The notes under the pieces are model-generated. The model had not been told where the DNA came from, did not search any database, and saw only the letters and a program-made list of their open reading frames with translations. Shown piece by piece: positions 21,540 through 31,085 of a stretch of 36,381 nucleotides of DNA. The stretch spans positions 1 through 36,381 of the forward strand of contig JAUCBJ010007112.1 in the NCBI GenBank assembly GCA_032718475.1. The letters are read 5' to 3'. This stretch comes from Nemertoderma westbladi (lineage: Eukaryota; Xenacoelomorpha; Nemertodermatida; Nemertodermatidae). The first letter of the stretch is position 1, and each line of letters starts with the position of its first letter. The position numbers and the translations under genes were made by a program.

Positions 21540-21692
21540 TTATAAACCCCCATCCATCGCTTTGAACTTTACTTACAAAAATATTATTAACCATTTTACT
21601 TTTTATTTAAAGTTATAATACATTTATTGTTATAAATAATATATTGTTGCAAACATCATTTTCTTTTTCCAACACCACGAATCAATCTGCAG
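21540..21692 (+). promoter_or_regulatory. probable promoter and 5'UTR exon of pPolB copy 2
   Basis: TTATAAACCCC (TATA box, about 21540-21546) follows two TATTGGTT/CATTGGTT words (CCAAT boxes on the minus strand, near 21492 and 21520). A start about 30 bp later near 21570 would give a leader of roughly 120 nt ending in CTGCAG before the splice donor at 21693. No ATG-initiated long frame occurs in this leader. Confidence 0.55.
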
Positions 21693-21817
21693 GTAAGAAC
21701 AATAAATTTGTATTTTTATGAATTCGTTTAGTTTTAACATTATTGCCTCAAAATAAAAATCAACCCCACGAAACCTTCCCAAACTTATTATTATTATTTA
21801 GTTTTTTTATTTTATAG
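21693..21817 (+). other. 5'UTR intron (GT-AG) of pPolB copy 2
   Basis: The donor is CAG|GTAAGA, a near-perfect match to the animal consensus. The acceptor is TTTTTTTATTTTATAG|CA, with a pyrimidine-rich run, 125 bp later. The first ATG of the polymerase (21823) lies six bases past the acceptor, so the intron sits entirely in the leader. The prediction rests on splice-site sequence only. Confidence 0.6.
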
Positions 21818-21822
21818 CAAAC

Positions 21823-24800
21823 ATGCCTATGTCACCAAAATTTGTTGACTGTCTGCAATAAGAACATGCGTAGCGATCATCTCAACAAACATCTCGCAAC
21901 TCATTTTAAACAATATTCATGCGATTGTTGTGGCACCTGGTCCTCTGATAAGAAAAAGAAAACTATGGTTAGCCATCTAGCGCTATGTACGCAAGGTGGG
22001 ACTGGGTTCAGATTTATCAACGAAGAAAACACTTGCAAATGTGGCGAATCATTCACTTTATCAACCTTTAAAGAACACGATTGCTATACGCGGCTCTTCT
22101 CTCGGAAACGCAAACAATCTCAAGCGCTTTTGTCACCACCACCTCCACCAAACATTCAATCTCCAAGGGTTGGCCCTTCTACTTCAAGACAACAGACTGG
22201 AGGTTCGACCAACAACCCATTTTTACCATCCGTGAATAGCTCATCCCACAACCGCTTATTTACATATACAAACACCTTACTTACACCACAATTAGATGTA
22301 GAGTTAACACTTAGAGAAAATGAAAGTAATATTTGGGATAGAGTGAGTCAACATTTTAATAATGAATTTAATTTTATAAAAGTTTGGTTAACTATTTCTA
22401 TCTTAATGGAAAGGGAGATATTCTGAGGGTACACAATTAGAAACCTTTAGTTTCAAATCAAACGCTTCAAATAATCAAATAACTTCTAATTTAGATTTTG
22501 AAAACTGGTTTTCGCAAACTATTGAATGAATAGATGAATTAATAGCTGTCTTTGTTTGCATGGGCAGTGGTTGGAATATTGTTTCAATTAAAGAAATCAA
22601 TTTACAAATTTCTACCTTCAATCGCAACCCCTATTTCAAAGGACACGGTGGCGGTTATATTCCTAAAATTTTAGCAAAGAAGAAGTGCATTATTAACTTA
22701 GATTGTCCCATCGGGGAATGTTTTAAGTACGCAGTAGTCGCTGCTGCTTGTTATAAAAAAATTGAAAGAAAGAAACAAAACATTAGTCGATTGTCAACAT
22801 ATACTCCATACATGACCATGTTTGATTTCAGTACGATGAGTTTCCCAGTAGATAGAGTAGTAGGCATCCCACGTTTTTTAGAAACCAACCCTTTGTACTG
22901 CATTAATTTATTATTTTGGAGTACTGATAACATATTGAGCATTCTATCACAACCAGATTCAGAACATTGCTTCCAAAAAACTGTTTTACATTTAATGTTT
23001 ATAGAAGGTAATCAAAACAATCCAGGACATTACTGCGCAATTGTCAACTTAAATAGACTTATTAAAAAACAAGGACAAGGGACCAAATCCATTTGTGAGC
23101 GTTGTCTGAGAGCTTTTTATACTATTAACTCATTGCAAACTCATCGGGAACTATGTTACACGAGCAAACGACAATTGGAACAAATGCCTACACCAGATAA
23201 ATTAAAAATTAAATTCAATCGATTAGATAAGACTTTATCCCCTCCATTTGCATATATGCCGATATTGAAAGTGTTTTAGAACCTACATCAAACCCTAAAT
23301 TAGTTCAAAAGCACATTGCTAGCGCCGCCGCATTTTATACAGTACCCAATCGCGAGCTAATAAATCCCCCACAAACATCATTACAAATGTTTAGAGACAC
23401 TGGAACAAACCATGTTATAGACGATTTTCTCACTGCTCTCGAATCACACTGTAGGCAATTGTACGAGTGGACTATTTCTGGTACAAACACCAACGTTCCT
23501 AAACATTTGACTCGAGCACAGAAACAAAATTTTGATAATGCTACAAACTGTTACACTTGTAACTGTTCTCTAACCCCTGATTCACATCGACTGAATCTAG
23601 CAGAAAATCTCAATACTAAAGTTTGTGACCATAACCATCTAACGGGAGCCTATCGTGGAGCGGCATGTGTTAGTTGTAACCGCAAACTTTCTCTTAAACG
23701 CAATAAATTTTATGTAGTGCTACACAACCTGAGGCATTACGATTCCCATTTAATCTTAAAAGAAGATCTGAAAAACAGTTCTAGAACTCATTGGAAGATA
23801 AACGTAATTCCAAAGAACACTGAGACTTATATCAATATAGAAATATCATTTCCCATAGACAAAACCATGCAGACAGCAAATGCAAAAGAAAGTATTGTCA
23901 TCAATCTTCTAGACTCTCTACAGTTCATGACAGCTAGTCTAGATAAGCTCAGTAGTTATCTTACTGCAAACAATTCTGATCTAACAAAAGCTATCCCACA
24001 CACTTTGAAACAAATGAAAAATCTTTATCCCAATATTAGCAATTCCACTATTAAAAATAAAGGTATATTTCCTTATAGCTATATACAATCCATAACAAAC
24101 TTATACGAAACTCAATTACCACCAATCGAGAGTTTCTATAATGATTTACAGCTTGAAGACTGTAGCGAGCATAACTATCAGCGTGCCCAAACTAGTTGGG
24201 TTGAGCTTCAATGTCAAAACATATTTGATTATATGATGGGATACTTGGCTCTAGATGTCACACTTCTCGCGGATACTTTCCAACAGTTTAGGAAACTATG
24301 TTTCTCCAATTATGGGTTAGATCCTCTGCATTATTATACTTCACCGGGGTTAACGTACAATGCAGCATTGAAATTTACAAACAGTGAAATTGAACTACTA
24401 TCTGATGGAACTATTTACGCAGATTTTGAAAATAATATTCGCGGAGGGCTTGTATTTCTGAATACACACTTAGAGGAAGCTAATATACCTGGCAAACCAG
24501 AATACAACCCCTGTAAACCAGAAAAATACCTAATTCCTCTCGATGCAAATAACCTTTATGGTTCTGCTCTCTCTCAGAAGCTCCCCTGCAGCAATATGAA
24601 AATCGTCGATACACCAATAGATCTGGCTACAGTTGATGCCACTGGGTCAGTAGGATATTACTGCATCGTTGACCTCAAATACCCCCGAGAGATCCACGAC
24701 GAAACTGCTGACCTACCACTAGGAGCAGAAAAAATGTCCATTCCCAAGAGCTTCCTCAGTACATACATGCAAGACCTCTGGCAACATTATAATCTCAATG

Positions 24801-25875
24801 ATCAAGGGACCTATAAGCAATATAATGAGAAATATAGTAAACTGATTCTTCATCAATTCAAAAAAACTAATTATGGTATTCATATAAAATTACTCCAATT
24901 ATACTTAAAATTAGGACTTCAAATAACACAGGTGCATAAAGTATACTCATTCACTCAAAAATACATATTCAGAGACTATATCTCGTTTAATACATCCAAA
25001 CGACAATCTGCTAAAAATGCATTCGAAGTTTTATTTTATAAACTACTCAACAACTCACTCTATGGGAAAAGTCTTCAGAAGGTACGAGACCGGTTATCAT
25101 TCCGACTCTGCACATCCCCAGAACAGTGCGACCTGCTAATATCAAAACCAAATCATGAGCGCTTCATCTCATTCTCCCCCTATCTCAGTGGTCACACTTT
25201 TACTAAAGAAGTAGCAGTACTCAATCAAGCTGTATTTATTGGGGCAACCATCTTAGATCTTTCAAAGCTAGAGATGTATGATTACTATTACTGTAAACTG
25301 AAACCTCTCGAAGAAAAGCTGAGATGTGAAATTCGAGCCTTAGCCGGGGACACGGACAGTTTCTTTCTTTCGGTTACCGGTGTTGAGCACAAATTATTCC
25401 TAGAAGCCATGTTTAACTCCGGCTTTCTAGACACTTCAAATTACGATCCCTCACACCCCCTCTTTACAAATCAAAACAAGGCTTCCTTAGGTTTTTTGAA
25501 AGATGAAAGTAGAGGTCTATTATACAAATCATTTGTATTTTTGAAACCGAAAATGTATTTATTCGAGGCATACGACGCGCAACCAAAGCGGACTTGCAAA
25601 GGCATTTCAAAAAATATTGTAGCAAAGCAATTAACAAATAAACACTATTTAGACTGTTTTATCAACGAATCAACAGATTTCACAAACAATACAATATTTA
25701 CTTCTAGGGAACATCAAATGTTTACAGGGAGAATAAAAAAAAAACATTAAGTCTCTGGGATACAAAATCATTCTGGATGACGAAATATTACAGTAGACCA
25801 TATGGCCACTATATTACAGGATTAACTAAACCAACAAAAAAAACTGTAATACCACCTTATTTAGTTGCAGAATAA
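21823..25875 (+). pseudogene. pPolB copy 2: protein-primed DNA polymerase B, Polinton-type, frameshifted
   Basis: Almost the whole gene is present but broken. Segments: C2H2-like fingers and linker (to about 22425); SEGTQLETF to GSGW with an in-frame TGA near 22525; Cys/His N-terminal domain (22560-23257: GECFKYAVVAA, GHYCAIVNLNRL, then a finger CERC...H...C); and the exonuclease/polymerase frame (from 23258). Breaks: near 21840 in the first finger, about 22411-22426, the TGA, a 2-base TA expansion at 23252-23257 exactly at the ExoI ADIE motif, and the A10 run at 25735-25744, after which the last 40 residues continue in another frame to the stop at 25873-25875. The gene is close to full length for Polinton pPolB, but not translatable as one frame without slippage or editing. 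Confidence 0.9.
23387..25750 (+). CDS. main open frame of pPolB copy 2 (exonuclease and polymerase domains)
   Basis: 787 codons from the first ATG; the frame is open upstream to 23258, so the ATG is not the natural start. In order: CYTC ... VCDHNHLTGAYRGAA ... CVSCN (EndoVII-like zinc segment typical of this polymerase group); LRHYDSH (ExoII, Asp 119); YLALDVTLLAD (ExoIII, Asp 290); PLDANNLYGSAL (PolA, Asp 386); NNSLYGKSLQ (PolB motif, Tyr near 559); LAGDTDSFF (PolC catalytic Asp pair, 655 and 657); and FLKPKMYLF (KxY, near 720). All polymerase catalytic residues seem present. It would replicate a linear viral genome from a protein primer. Confidence 0.93.
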   Translation: MFRDTGTNHVIDDFLTALESHCRQLYEWTISGTNTNVPKHLTRAQKQNFDNATNCYTCNCSLTPDSHRLNLAENLNTKVCDHNHLTGAYRGAACVSCNRKLSLKRNKFYVVLHNLRHYDSHLILKEDLKNSSRTHWKINVIPKNTETYINIEISFPIDKTMQTANAKESIVINLLDSLQFMTASLDKLSSYLTANNSDLTKAIPHTLKQMKNLYPNISNSTIKNKGIFPYSYIQSITNLYETQLPPIESFYNDLQLEDCSEHNYQRAQTSWVELQCQNIFDYMMGYLALDVTLLADTFQQFRKLCFSNYGLDPLHYYTSPGLTYNAALKFTNSEIELLSDGTIYADFENNIRGGLVFLNTHLEEANIPGKPEYNPCKPEKYLIPLDANNLYGSALSQKLPCSNMKIVDTPIDLATVDATGSVGYYCIVDLKYPREIHDETADLPLGAEKMSIPKSFLSTYMQDLWQHYNLNDQGTYKQYNEKYSKLILHQFKKTNYGIHIKLLQLYLKLGLQITQVHKVYSFTQKYIFRDYISFNTSKRQSAKNAFEVLFYKLLNNSLYGKSLQKVRDRLSFRLCTSPEQCDLLISKPNHERFISFSPYLSGHTFTKEVAVLNQAVFIGATILDLSKLEMYDYYYCKLKPLEEKLRCEIRALAGDTDSFFLSVTGVEHKLFLEAMFNSGFLDTSNYDPSHPLFTNQNKASLGFLKDESRGLLYKSFVFLKPKMYLFEAYDAQPKRTCKGISKNIVAKQLTNKHYLDCFINESTDFTNNTIFTSREHQMFTGRIKKKH

Positions 25876-25876
25876 A

Positions 25877-26058
25877 ATGCCATACAAAGCAAGCAGCGGA
25901 TCAACACCAATTCAAATAATCAATCGTCAATATACAGCTCAATCTGAATTTCCAATTGATATAATCAAAGTTTCTCAACAACTAAAAGGTCAGATGCGGC
26001 AAAAACCAAAAATGTTTGTGTATAAGACTGGATCTGCGACAATTATGCTATTCCCAAC
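25877..26058 (+). pseudogene. TBP-like protein, first part (interrupted by LTR element 2)
   Basis: The ATG at 25877 comes one base after the pPolB stop. The first 60 codons resemble the first repeat of TATA-binding protein: IQIINRQYTA, EFPIDIIKV, PKMFVYKTGSATIMLFP, in register with TBP's N-x-V-x-T-V-N-L, LDL-x-x-I-A, RFxAVxMR and TALIFSSGK. Two Phe residues (KMF, MLF) fall where TBP has its DNA-intercalating pair. The frame is cut at 26058 by element 2; the target duplication and second part follow at 33458. Known TBP binds TATA DNA as a two-repeat saddle; the assignment here is by my alignment by eye. Confidence 0.65.
26054..26058 (+). repeat. target-site duplication of LTR element 2, left (ccaac)
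   Basis: CCAAC immediately before the LTR at 26059 is repeated at 33458-33462 immediately after the other LTR. Confidence 0.95.
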
Positions 26059-26598
26059 TGTGACGGGATCTACGGATCCCGGTTTATCCGTTGGGTTTTC
26101 TATCCACGCGTCCCCGCCGTGTGTGAAAGGTAAAAGAGTTCTGATGTTGGGTAATATGTATAAAGGTATAATAGTCTGACAGTTGATATAGTATAGTATG
26201 ACACAACAGGTAATATATAATGGCGGTAGCGGACGGTGACAGAAGTCCCCGTTCCACCCTACTGATCTGACTGAGTAAACTGACTGAATAGGGGAGCACC
26301 AACAGGTAATATACTGCACGGTTGGCCTAATTGCTACCTAGTCGATGCTGTCCCCCCATTGGCTAATATCCCACTTCTCGCCCCTTCACCTTCCCTGGTG
26401 TGTTTCCCGTTCACCCCAGCTATTCTCTCTCTTGTCAGGGGAGTAACCCCTGACCCTTATTGTGTGTGTCTCCTTTGGGGCCTATTGTCCCCGTTTACTG
26501 GGCTGACACGAGGTTGATTGGTAATCAACCTCGTGCTCCCAATATTGCTTTATGGCTCACTCTATGGGTTTGTGTTAGCGGAATTGGATAAGCTAACA
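26059..26598 (-). repeat. LTR of element 2 (3' LTR in element orientation)
   Basis: 540 bp, TG...CA at both ends. It contains a perfect hairpin with 13-bp arms and 3-nt loop (26507-26535, CACGAGGTTGATT and its complement), TCAGGGG-AGTAA-CCCCTGA near 26437-26455, GGGATC-TACG-GATCCC near the left end, and GTTAGC...GCTAAC at the right end. It differs from its partner at 26280. Confidence 0.95.
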
Positions 26599-26636
26599 CT
26601 CCCCCCCATGCTATCTTCCCGGTGAGAAGATAGCAT
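26599..26636 (-). promoter_or_regulatory. polypurine tract and hairpin next to the 3' LTR
   Basis: On the minus strand GGGGGGGAG (26607-26599) abuts the LTR, the normal position of the plus-strand primer. Just upstream (26608-26636) ATGCTATCTTC pairs with GAAGATAGCAT as an 11-bp stem with a 7-nt loop. Confidence 0.75.
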
Positions 26637-26639
26637 CCA

Positions 26640-28972
26640 ACTCAAGTGCGCTACAATTCCGCTGGATCCCGATCTATTATCGGGTGTGGGGTGGGTCTAT
26701 TTTTTCGGAGTCGGCTTTCCAGGCCGCTCCCTATGGGTATGATGTCACTACCCTCTGGCGTCTCGTGTCGGGCCGATCGTGCGCTTCTCTCACGCAATTT
26801 TTGTTTCCCCAACACTCTCACCACTATACTCCAACTCTCGCATACCCCCGGACCTCCTCGTCCCACACTCTTCCTCTCACTTCTCCTCCCCCACACTTGA
26901 ATTGCGCCCACGCTCTCTTCGCACTCCGCACTATCACTCCATCACTCTCTCGTCACTCCCTAAGGCTTTCTACCTACTGCTTACTAACTCTAACTATCTA
27001 ACTAACTCTGCTAACTACTAACTCTTACTACTTCTAGCTCTAACTGAGAGCCTCTAACTTTCTACTGACTCTAACTCTCTACTAAGTCTAACTAACTCCT
27101 ACTAACTTTCTACTTCTACTAACTCTACTTGACTCCTCTGAGTCTACCAACTCTGCTAACTAGCTCTACTAACTCTACTCCACTAGCTCTGCTAACTCTA
27201 CTCCACTAGCTCTGCTAACTCTACTAACTAGCTCTATTAACTCTACTCCACTCTTCTAACTACGTGGCGCTTGCGGTGCCCACAACCACTCTACTATATG
27301 GCACCCTATGTGCCCTCTCTGCTCTACTCTACTACCTGGCACCCTATGTGCCCTCTCTACTACACTACTCTATCTCTAACTCTCTAACTCTACTACCTGG
27401 CACCCTACGTGCCCGTCTCTACTCTTCTACTCACTGGTACCCTATGTACCCTCTCTACTACCTCTAACACTCTACTCTACTACCTGGCACCCTATGTGCC
27501 CGTCTCTACTACTCTACTCTATCTCTAACTCTCTAACTCTACTACCTGGCACCCTATGTGCCCGTCTCTACTATTCTACTCTATCTCTAACTCTCTAACT
27601 CTACTACCTGGCACCCTACGTGCCCGTCTCTACTCTTCTACTCACTGGTACCCTATGTACCCTCTCTACTACCTCTAACACTCTAACTCTACTACCTGGC
27701 ACCCTATGTGCCCTCTCTACTCTTCTACTACCTGGCACCCAATGTGCCCGTCTCTACTCCTCTACTCCCCCTTTACGTCTCATCGCCTACACGTGACGCT
27801 CTGAGTGCCGGCAGAGTGGGTACGTTAATTATGTGAACTACTACTGACTCTACTAACTCTCTTCTAACTCTACTAACTCTTTTTGTGCCCGGCACCTCTT
27901 GTGCCCGGCACCTTCTAACTCAACTAACTCTACTAACTCTCTACTAACTCAACTAACTCTACTACTAACTCAACTAACTCTACTACTAACTCAACTAACT
28001 CTACTACTAACTCTTTTTGTGCCCGGCACCTCTTGTGCCCGGCACCCACCCTAATTAACATACCCTGCTCTTACATCAAACACGTCATCACGCCCGTGCC
28101 CCACTAAGTTCAGCGCATTCCCTACTAACTCTAACTGCGTGGCGCTTCCGGTGCCCACAACCCTTCTACTGCTACTACTAACACTCCTATCTAGCGGTAC
28201 TACGTACCCTCTTACTACTCTAGCTCTCTCTACTAGCTAGCAGTACTACTACCCTCTTCTAACTCTTACTCCTTAACGGTACTACGTACCCTCTAACTCT
28301 TACTCTCTAACGGTACTTACGTACCCTCTAACTCTAACTAACTAGCGGTACTTACGTACCCTCTAACTCTAACTCTAACTAGGTACTACGTACCTACTGA
28401 CTCTCTAACTAGGTACTACGTACCCTCTAACTCTAACTAACTAGCAGTACTTACGTACCCTCTAACTCTAACTCTAACTAGGTACTACGTACCTACTGAC
28501 TCTCTAACTAGGTACTACGTACCTACTAACTCTAACTCTAACTAGGTACTACGTACCTACTAACTCTAACTCTAACTAGGTACTACGTACCTACTAACTC
28601 TTCTAACTCTCTAACGGTACTACGTACCTACTAACTCTAACTCTAACTAGGTACTACGTACCTACTAACTCTTACTAACTCTCTAACGGTACTACGTACC
28701 TACTAACTCTAACTCTAACTAGGTACTACGTACCTACTGACTCTCTAACTAGGTACTACGTACCTACTAACTCTTACTAACTCTCTAACGGTACTACGTA
28801 CCCCTTAACTCCTACTCTCTAACGGTAGAGAGACTCTCTAACTCTACTCTAACACTAACTATCAGTGCTAACTGACTAACTAACTAACTCTGACTCTAGG
28901 TACTACGTACCTCCTAAATAACTCCTAACTACCTAACTTCTACCTACTTTATTATTTAATTATTTTATTTAA
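26640..28972. repeat. CTAACT minisatellite with embedded short hairpins, in place of pol
   Basis: From about 26995 to 28925 the plus strand is made of CTAACT, CTCTACT and TCTAACT words alternating with short inverted repeats. At 27300-27780 these are mostly GGCAC-CCTAT-GTGCC (first at 27300-27314) and GGTAC-CCTAT-GTACC (for example 27436-27450). At 28195-28920 they are mainly GGTAC-TAC-GTACC. Around 27885-28050 there are GTGCCCGGCACC forms. Long open frames here (for example 27264-27467) are low-complexity artefacts. 26640-26995 is a C/T-rich non-repetitive lead-in. No protein-coding signal on either strand. Confidence 0.85.
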
Positions 28973-30757
28973 TTAAATAATTATTTTATATTTTGTGCGT
29001 GGGAAGGGCGTCTCGCCCTCATTCCCACCCCCCTCAGTCCAAAACTTTGGACGACTAAAAACTCTCACGTGCCCCTTCTTCCGGTAGGCACTCTCCCGCT
29101 GCCCTCCTATACGTCCTCTAACTCTTCGCCACACTCTCTTCGGTGCCACCTTTGCTGGCCTCCCCCTTCGTATGTGCGCTGGCATTAGAGCCCTCGACGA
29201 CCCCCGCTCGTCCCTCGGTATACGCGGTGTCTGCCCGTGTAATGCCCCCTCGCACTGTGTCCGTCCTGCGTGTGTATGCAACACGCCTCCTCCTACTTTC
29301 CCGACTCCCTTATGTTTGCTAATGGGCTTCTCTGCCCCTGGTTTAGTCCTTTCATATCCTCTCCCTTTCCAACACTCTCCGGATCTGTGTCCTTTTACCA
29401 CACATCGATGACATAGTCCGTTTGCGTCTGTGTAGGCTACACGATCTCGTTTGGGCAACGCTTGCCAGTACTTGCAACTCCTGGTCTTATGGGTTCCGTC
29501 CCGATGTAATTGACATTGGAATCCTGGATTATAGCGTTTCCTGTATAGTCCTTCACGTATCGCGCTTAGGTTTATATGTACCGATTTAATGTTTTGGTTG
29601 TCTAGACTCGGCCTACTGGGTATATTGGGATTGTGTTTATTTTTGGTGTTATTTTCTTTCTGTCCCTGCCACGGTGTGGCCCTGCTACCACCTAACTGTG
29701 GACTAGCAGTCCCCTGTACGGCCGCGTGTGGTATTGACTGTCCGCACGACCTGTTCTCGTCCAAGGGGTTCGATGTTCTCGCTCCTATTGGGGTATATTG
29801 TCGATATTGTGATGGGGGAATGTCACCCTGTCCCCCCCCAGCCGGTATGTTTGGTACTGGGGTTGATGTTAATACATTGGGGCCCATACGTCTATCTCCA
29901 ATAACTCCCCCCTCCCCTGGATATATGTTATGTCCCTGTGTATTATAGTCATGCTGCTGTACCGATATAGGCCTACCTACCTCTCGCCTACCTACCGGTA
30001 TGTACTCCGCGACTTCCGGGTTTAATCCCGTCGTTCGCGCTACCCCATCGCCTACTCTATCTCTCCCAGCATGGCCTATAATAGTATGTGCAGTAAGGCC
30101 TACAGTATGTCCTGCAGTCTGCATGTGCCCTTCCGAACCGAAGTTTATTCTTCGCGAATCTCGAATCTCCCCGCGACTACTGCACTCTCGATCGGCAGCT
30201 ATATCCCGTCGGGAAGTTTCCCTTCGATCCCCTCTCCTGCTCTCGTCTTCGTATTGGTACGTCTTGTACCCCTCTCTTGGCGTGCGGTGCGTTTCTCCGG
30301 GGCGACGGCAATCTCCCGAAGTTCGACCCCACTGGCTCCCTGACTCCATCTCTACTATCGACGGTCCGTTATCCGTCCTCGCACTCCTATCGTTCGTGGC
30401 GACACCTTTTCTACTATCTTCTCTTCTTCTCTTTTCTGTGTAGTATTCCGGCTCGTGAGGTCTCTCGTCGACCTCCCGGTTAAACTCCACTGTTCTTCTT
30501 CCCTCTTCTGGTCGGGCTCGACGCTTCGTCTGCCCTCTCGCGACGTCAACCTGCTTCTCTCTGCTCGATCGCACGCCGCTGGGGATACTCGCAATCCCCC
30601 TATTACTCTCCGTCGCCGGGTGTTGCGGTTTACCTGATTCGGCCCGCGCATTATCCGCTGACGGCTGTGGGACACTCTCTGCCCCCCCTCTCTCTCTACT
30701 AATCTCTCGCGGTGGGGTGCCCGCAGCCCCCCCCCCACCCGCCACTTCTAACTTCAC
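28973..30757 (-). CDS. gag-like protein of element 2 with BEL-type zinc knuckles
   Basis: 594 codons on the minus strand. A long Arg/Glu/Gly-rich disordered region is followed, around residues 410-460, by a two-finger module: C-x-x-H...TH-x-x-x-C (QCQLHRDGTHKTRSC) and CHRCVVKGHRSGEC, a clean C-x2-C-x4-H-x4-C knuckle, joined by a W...R segment. This spacing is typical of BEL/Pao Gag, which packages element RNA. After the knuckles comes a basic tail without a recognisable protease DTG. The first codons (MKLEVAGGGG) lie in a tandem repeat, so the true start is uncertain. The frame ends at 28973 just before the minisatellite. Confidence 0.75.
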   Translation of the reverse strand: MKLEVAGGGGAAGTPPREISRERGGAESVPQPSADNARAESGKPQHPATESNRGIASIPSGVRSSREKQVDVARGQTKRRARPEEGRRTVEFNREVDERPHEPEYYTEKRRREDSRKGVATNDRSARTDNGPSIVEMESGSQWGRTSGDCRRPGETHRTPREGYKTYQYEDESRRGDRRETSRRDIAADRECSSRGEIRDSRRINFGSEGHMQTAGHTVGLTAHTIIGHAGRDRVGDGVARTTGLNPEVAEYIPVGRREVGRPISVQQHDYNTQGHNIYPGEGGVIGDRRMGPNVLTSTPVPNIPAGGGQGDIPPSQYRQYTPIGARTSNPLDENRSCGQSIPHAAVQGTASPQLGGSRATPWQGQKENNTKNKHNPNIPSRPSLDNQNIKSVHINLSAIREGLYRKRYNPGFQCQLHRDGTHKTRSCKYWQALPKRDRVAYTDANGLCHRCVVKGHRSGECWKGRGYERTKPGAEKPISKHKGVGKVGGGVLHTHAGRTQCEGALHGQTPRIPRDERGSSRALMPAHIRRGRPAKVAPKRVWRRVRGRIGGQRESAYRKKGHVRVFSRPKFWTEGGGNEGETPFPRTKYKIII

Positions 30758-31030
30758 TATCTCTTACTACACTTCTGCGTCCCTCTTGTCGGACATTCTC
30801 TACCCCCCTTCTCTCGCCACTAATCTTATGTGGTGGGGCGCCCTGTAGCCCCCCCCCCCCACCCGCTACTTCTAACTTCACTACTTCTTACTACACTTCT
30901 ACACCCCTCTTGTGGGGCATTCTCTGCCCCCCCTCTCTCGCCACTAATCTTATGTGGTGGGGCGCCCGTAGCCCCCCCCCCCACTCGCCACATCTAACTT
31001 CACTATCTCTTACTTCGTCTCTACACCCCT
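30700..31030 (-). repeat. three tandem repeats of about 125 bp over the gag start region
   Basis: Each unit has, on the plus strand, TGGGGCGCC or similar, a run of C, then CACCCGCCACTTCTAACTTCAC, and CTACACCCCTCTTGT-like text. The C runs (starting near 30727, 30849 and 30972) are 10, 12 and 11 long. On the minus strand each unit encodes a related start (MKLEVAGGGG, MKLEVAGGGG, VKLDVASGGG), but the runs set three different frames. Confidence 0.8.
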
Positions 31031-31085
31031 CTCTAGTCGACGCACTGTCTCTACTACGGCTGGGTCTATTCACCCCCGCCTCTCT

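Noticed and set aside
26646-27021. Overlapping short frames on both strands after the left LTR of element 2
   Set aside because: C/T-rich composition keeps several frames open together; none has recognisable features.
27264-27467. 67-codon frame and similar ones in the CTAACT region
   Set aside because: Low-complexity translation of a minisatellite (Leu/Tyr/Ser/Pro repeats); no start context or family features.
27265-28925. CRISPR-like array
   Set aside because: Repeats are short and unequal, spacers are themselves repeats, there are no cas genes and the context is an animal retrotransposon.
29589-30443. Plus-strand frames opposite the gag ORF (29589-29948, 30000-30443)
   Set aside because: Shadows of the minus-strand gag frame, which has the zinc knuckles and extends further.
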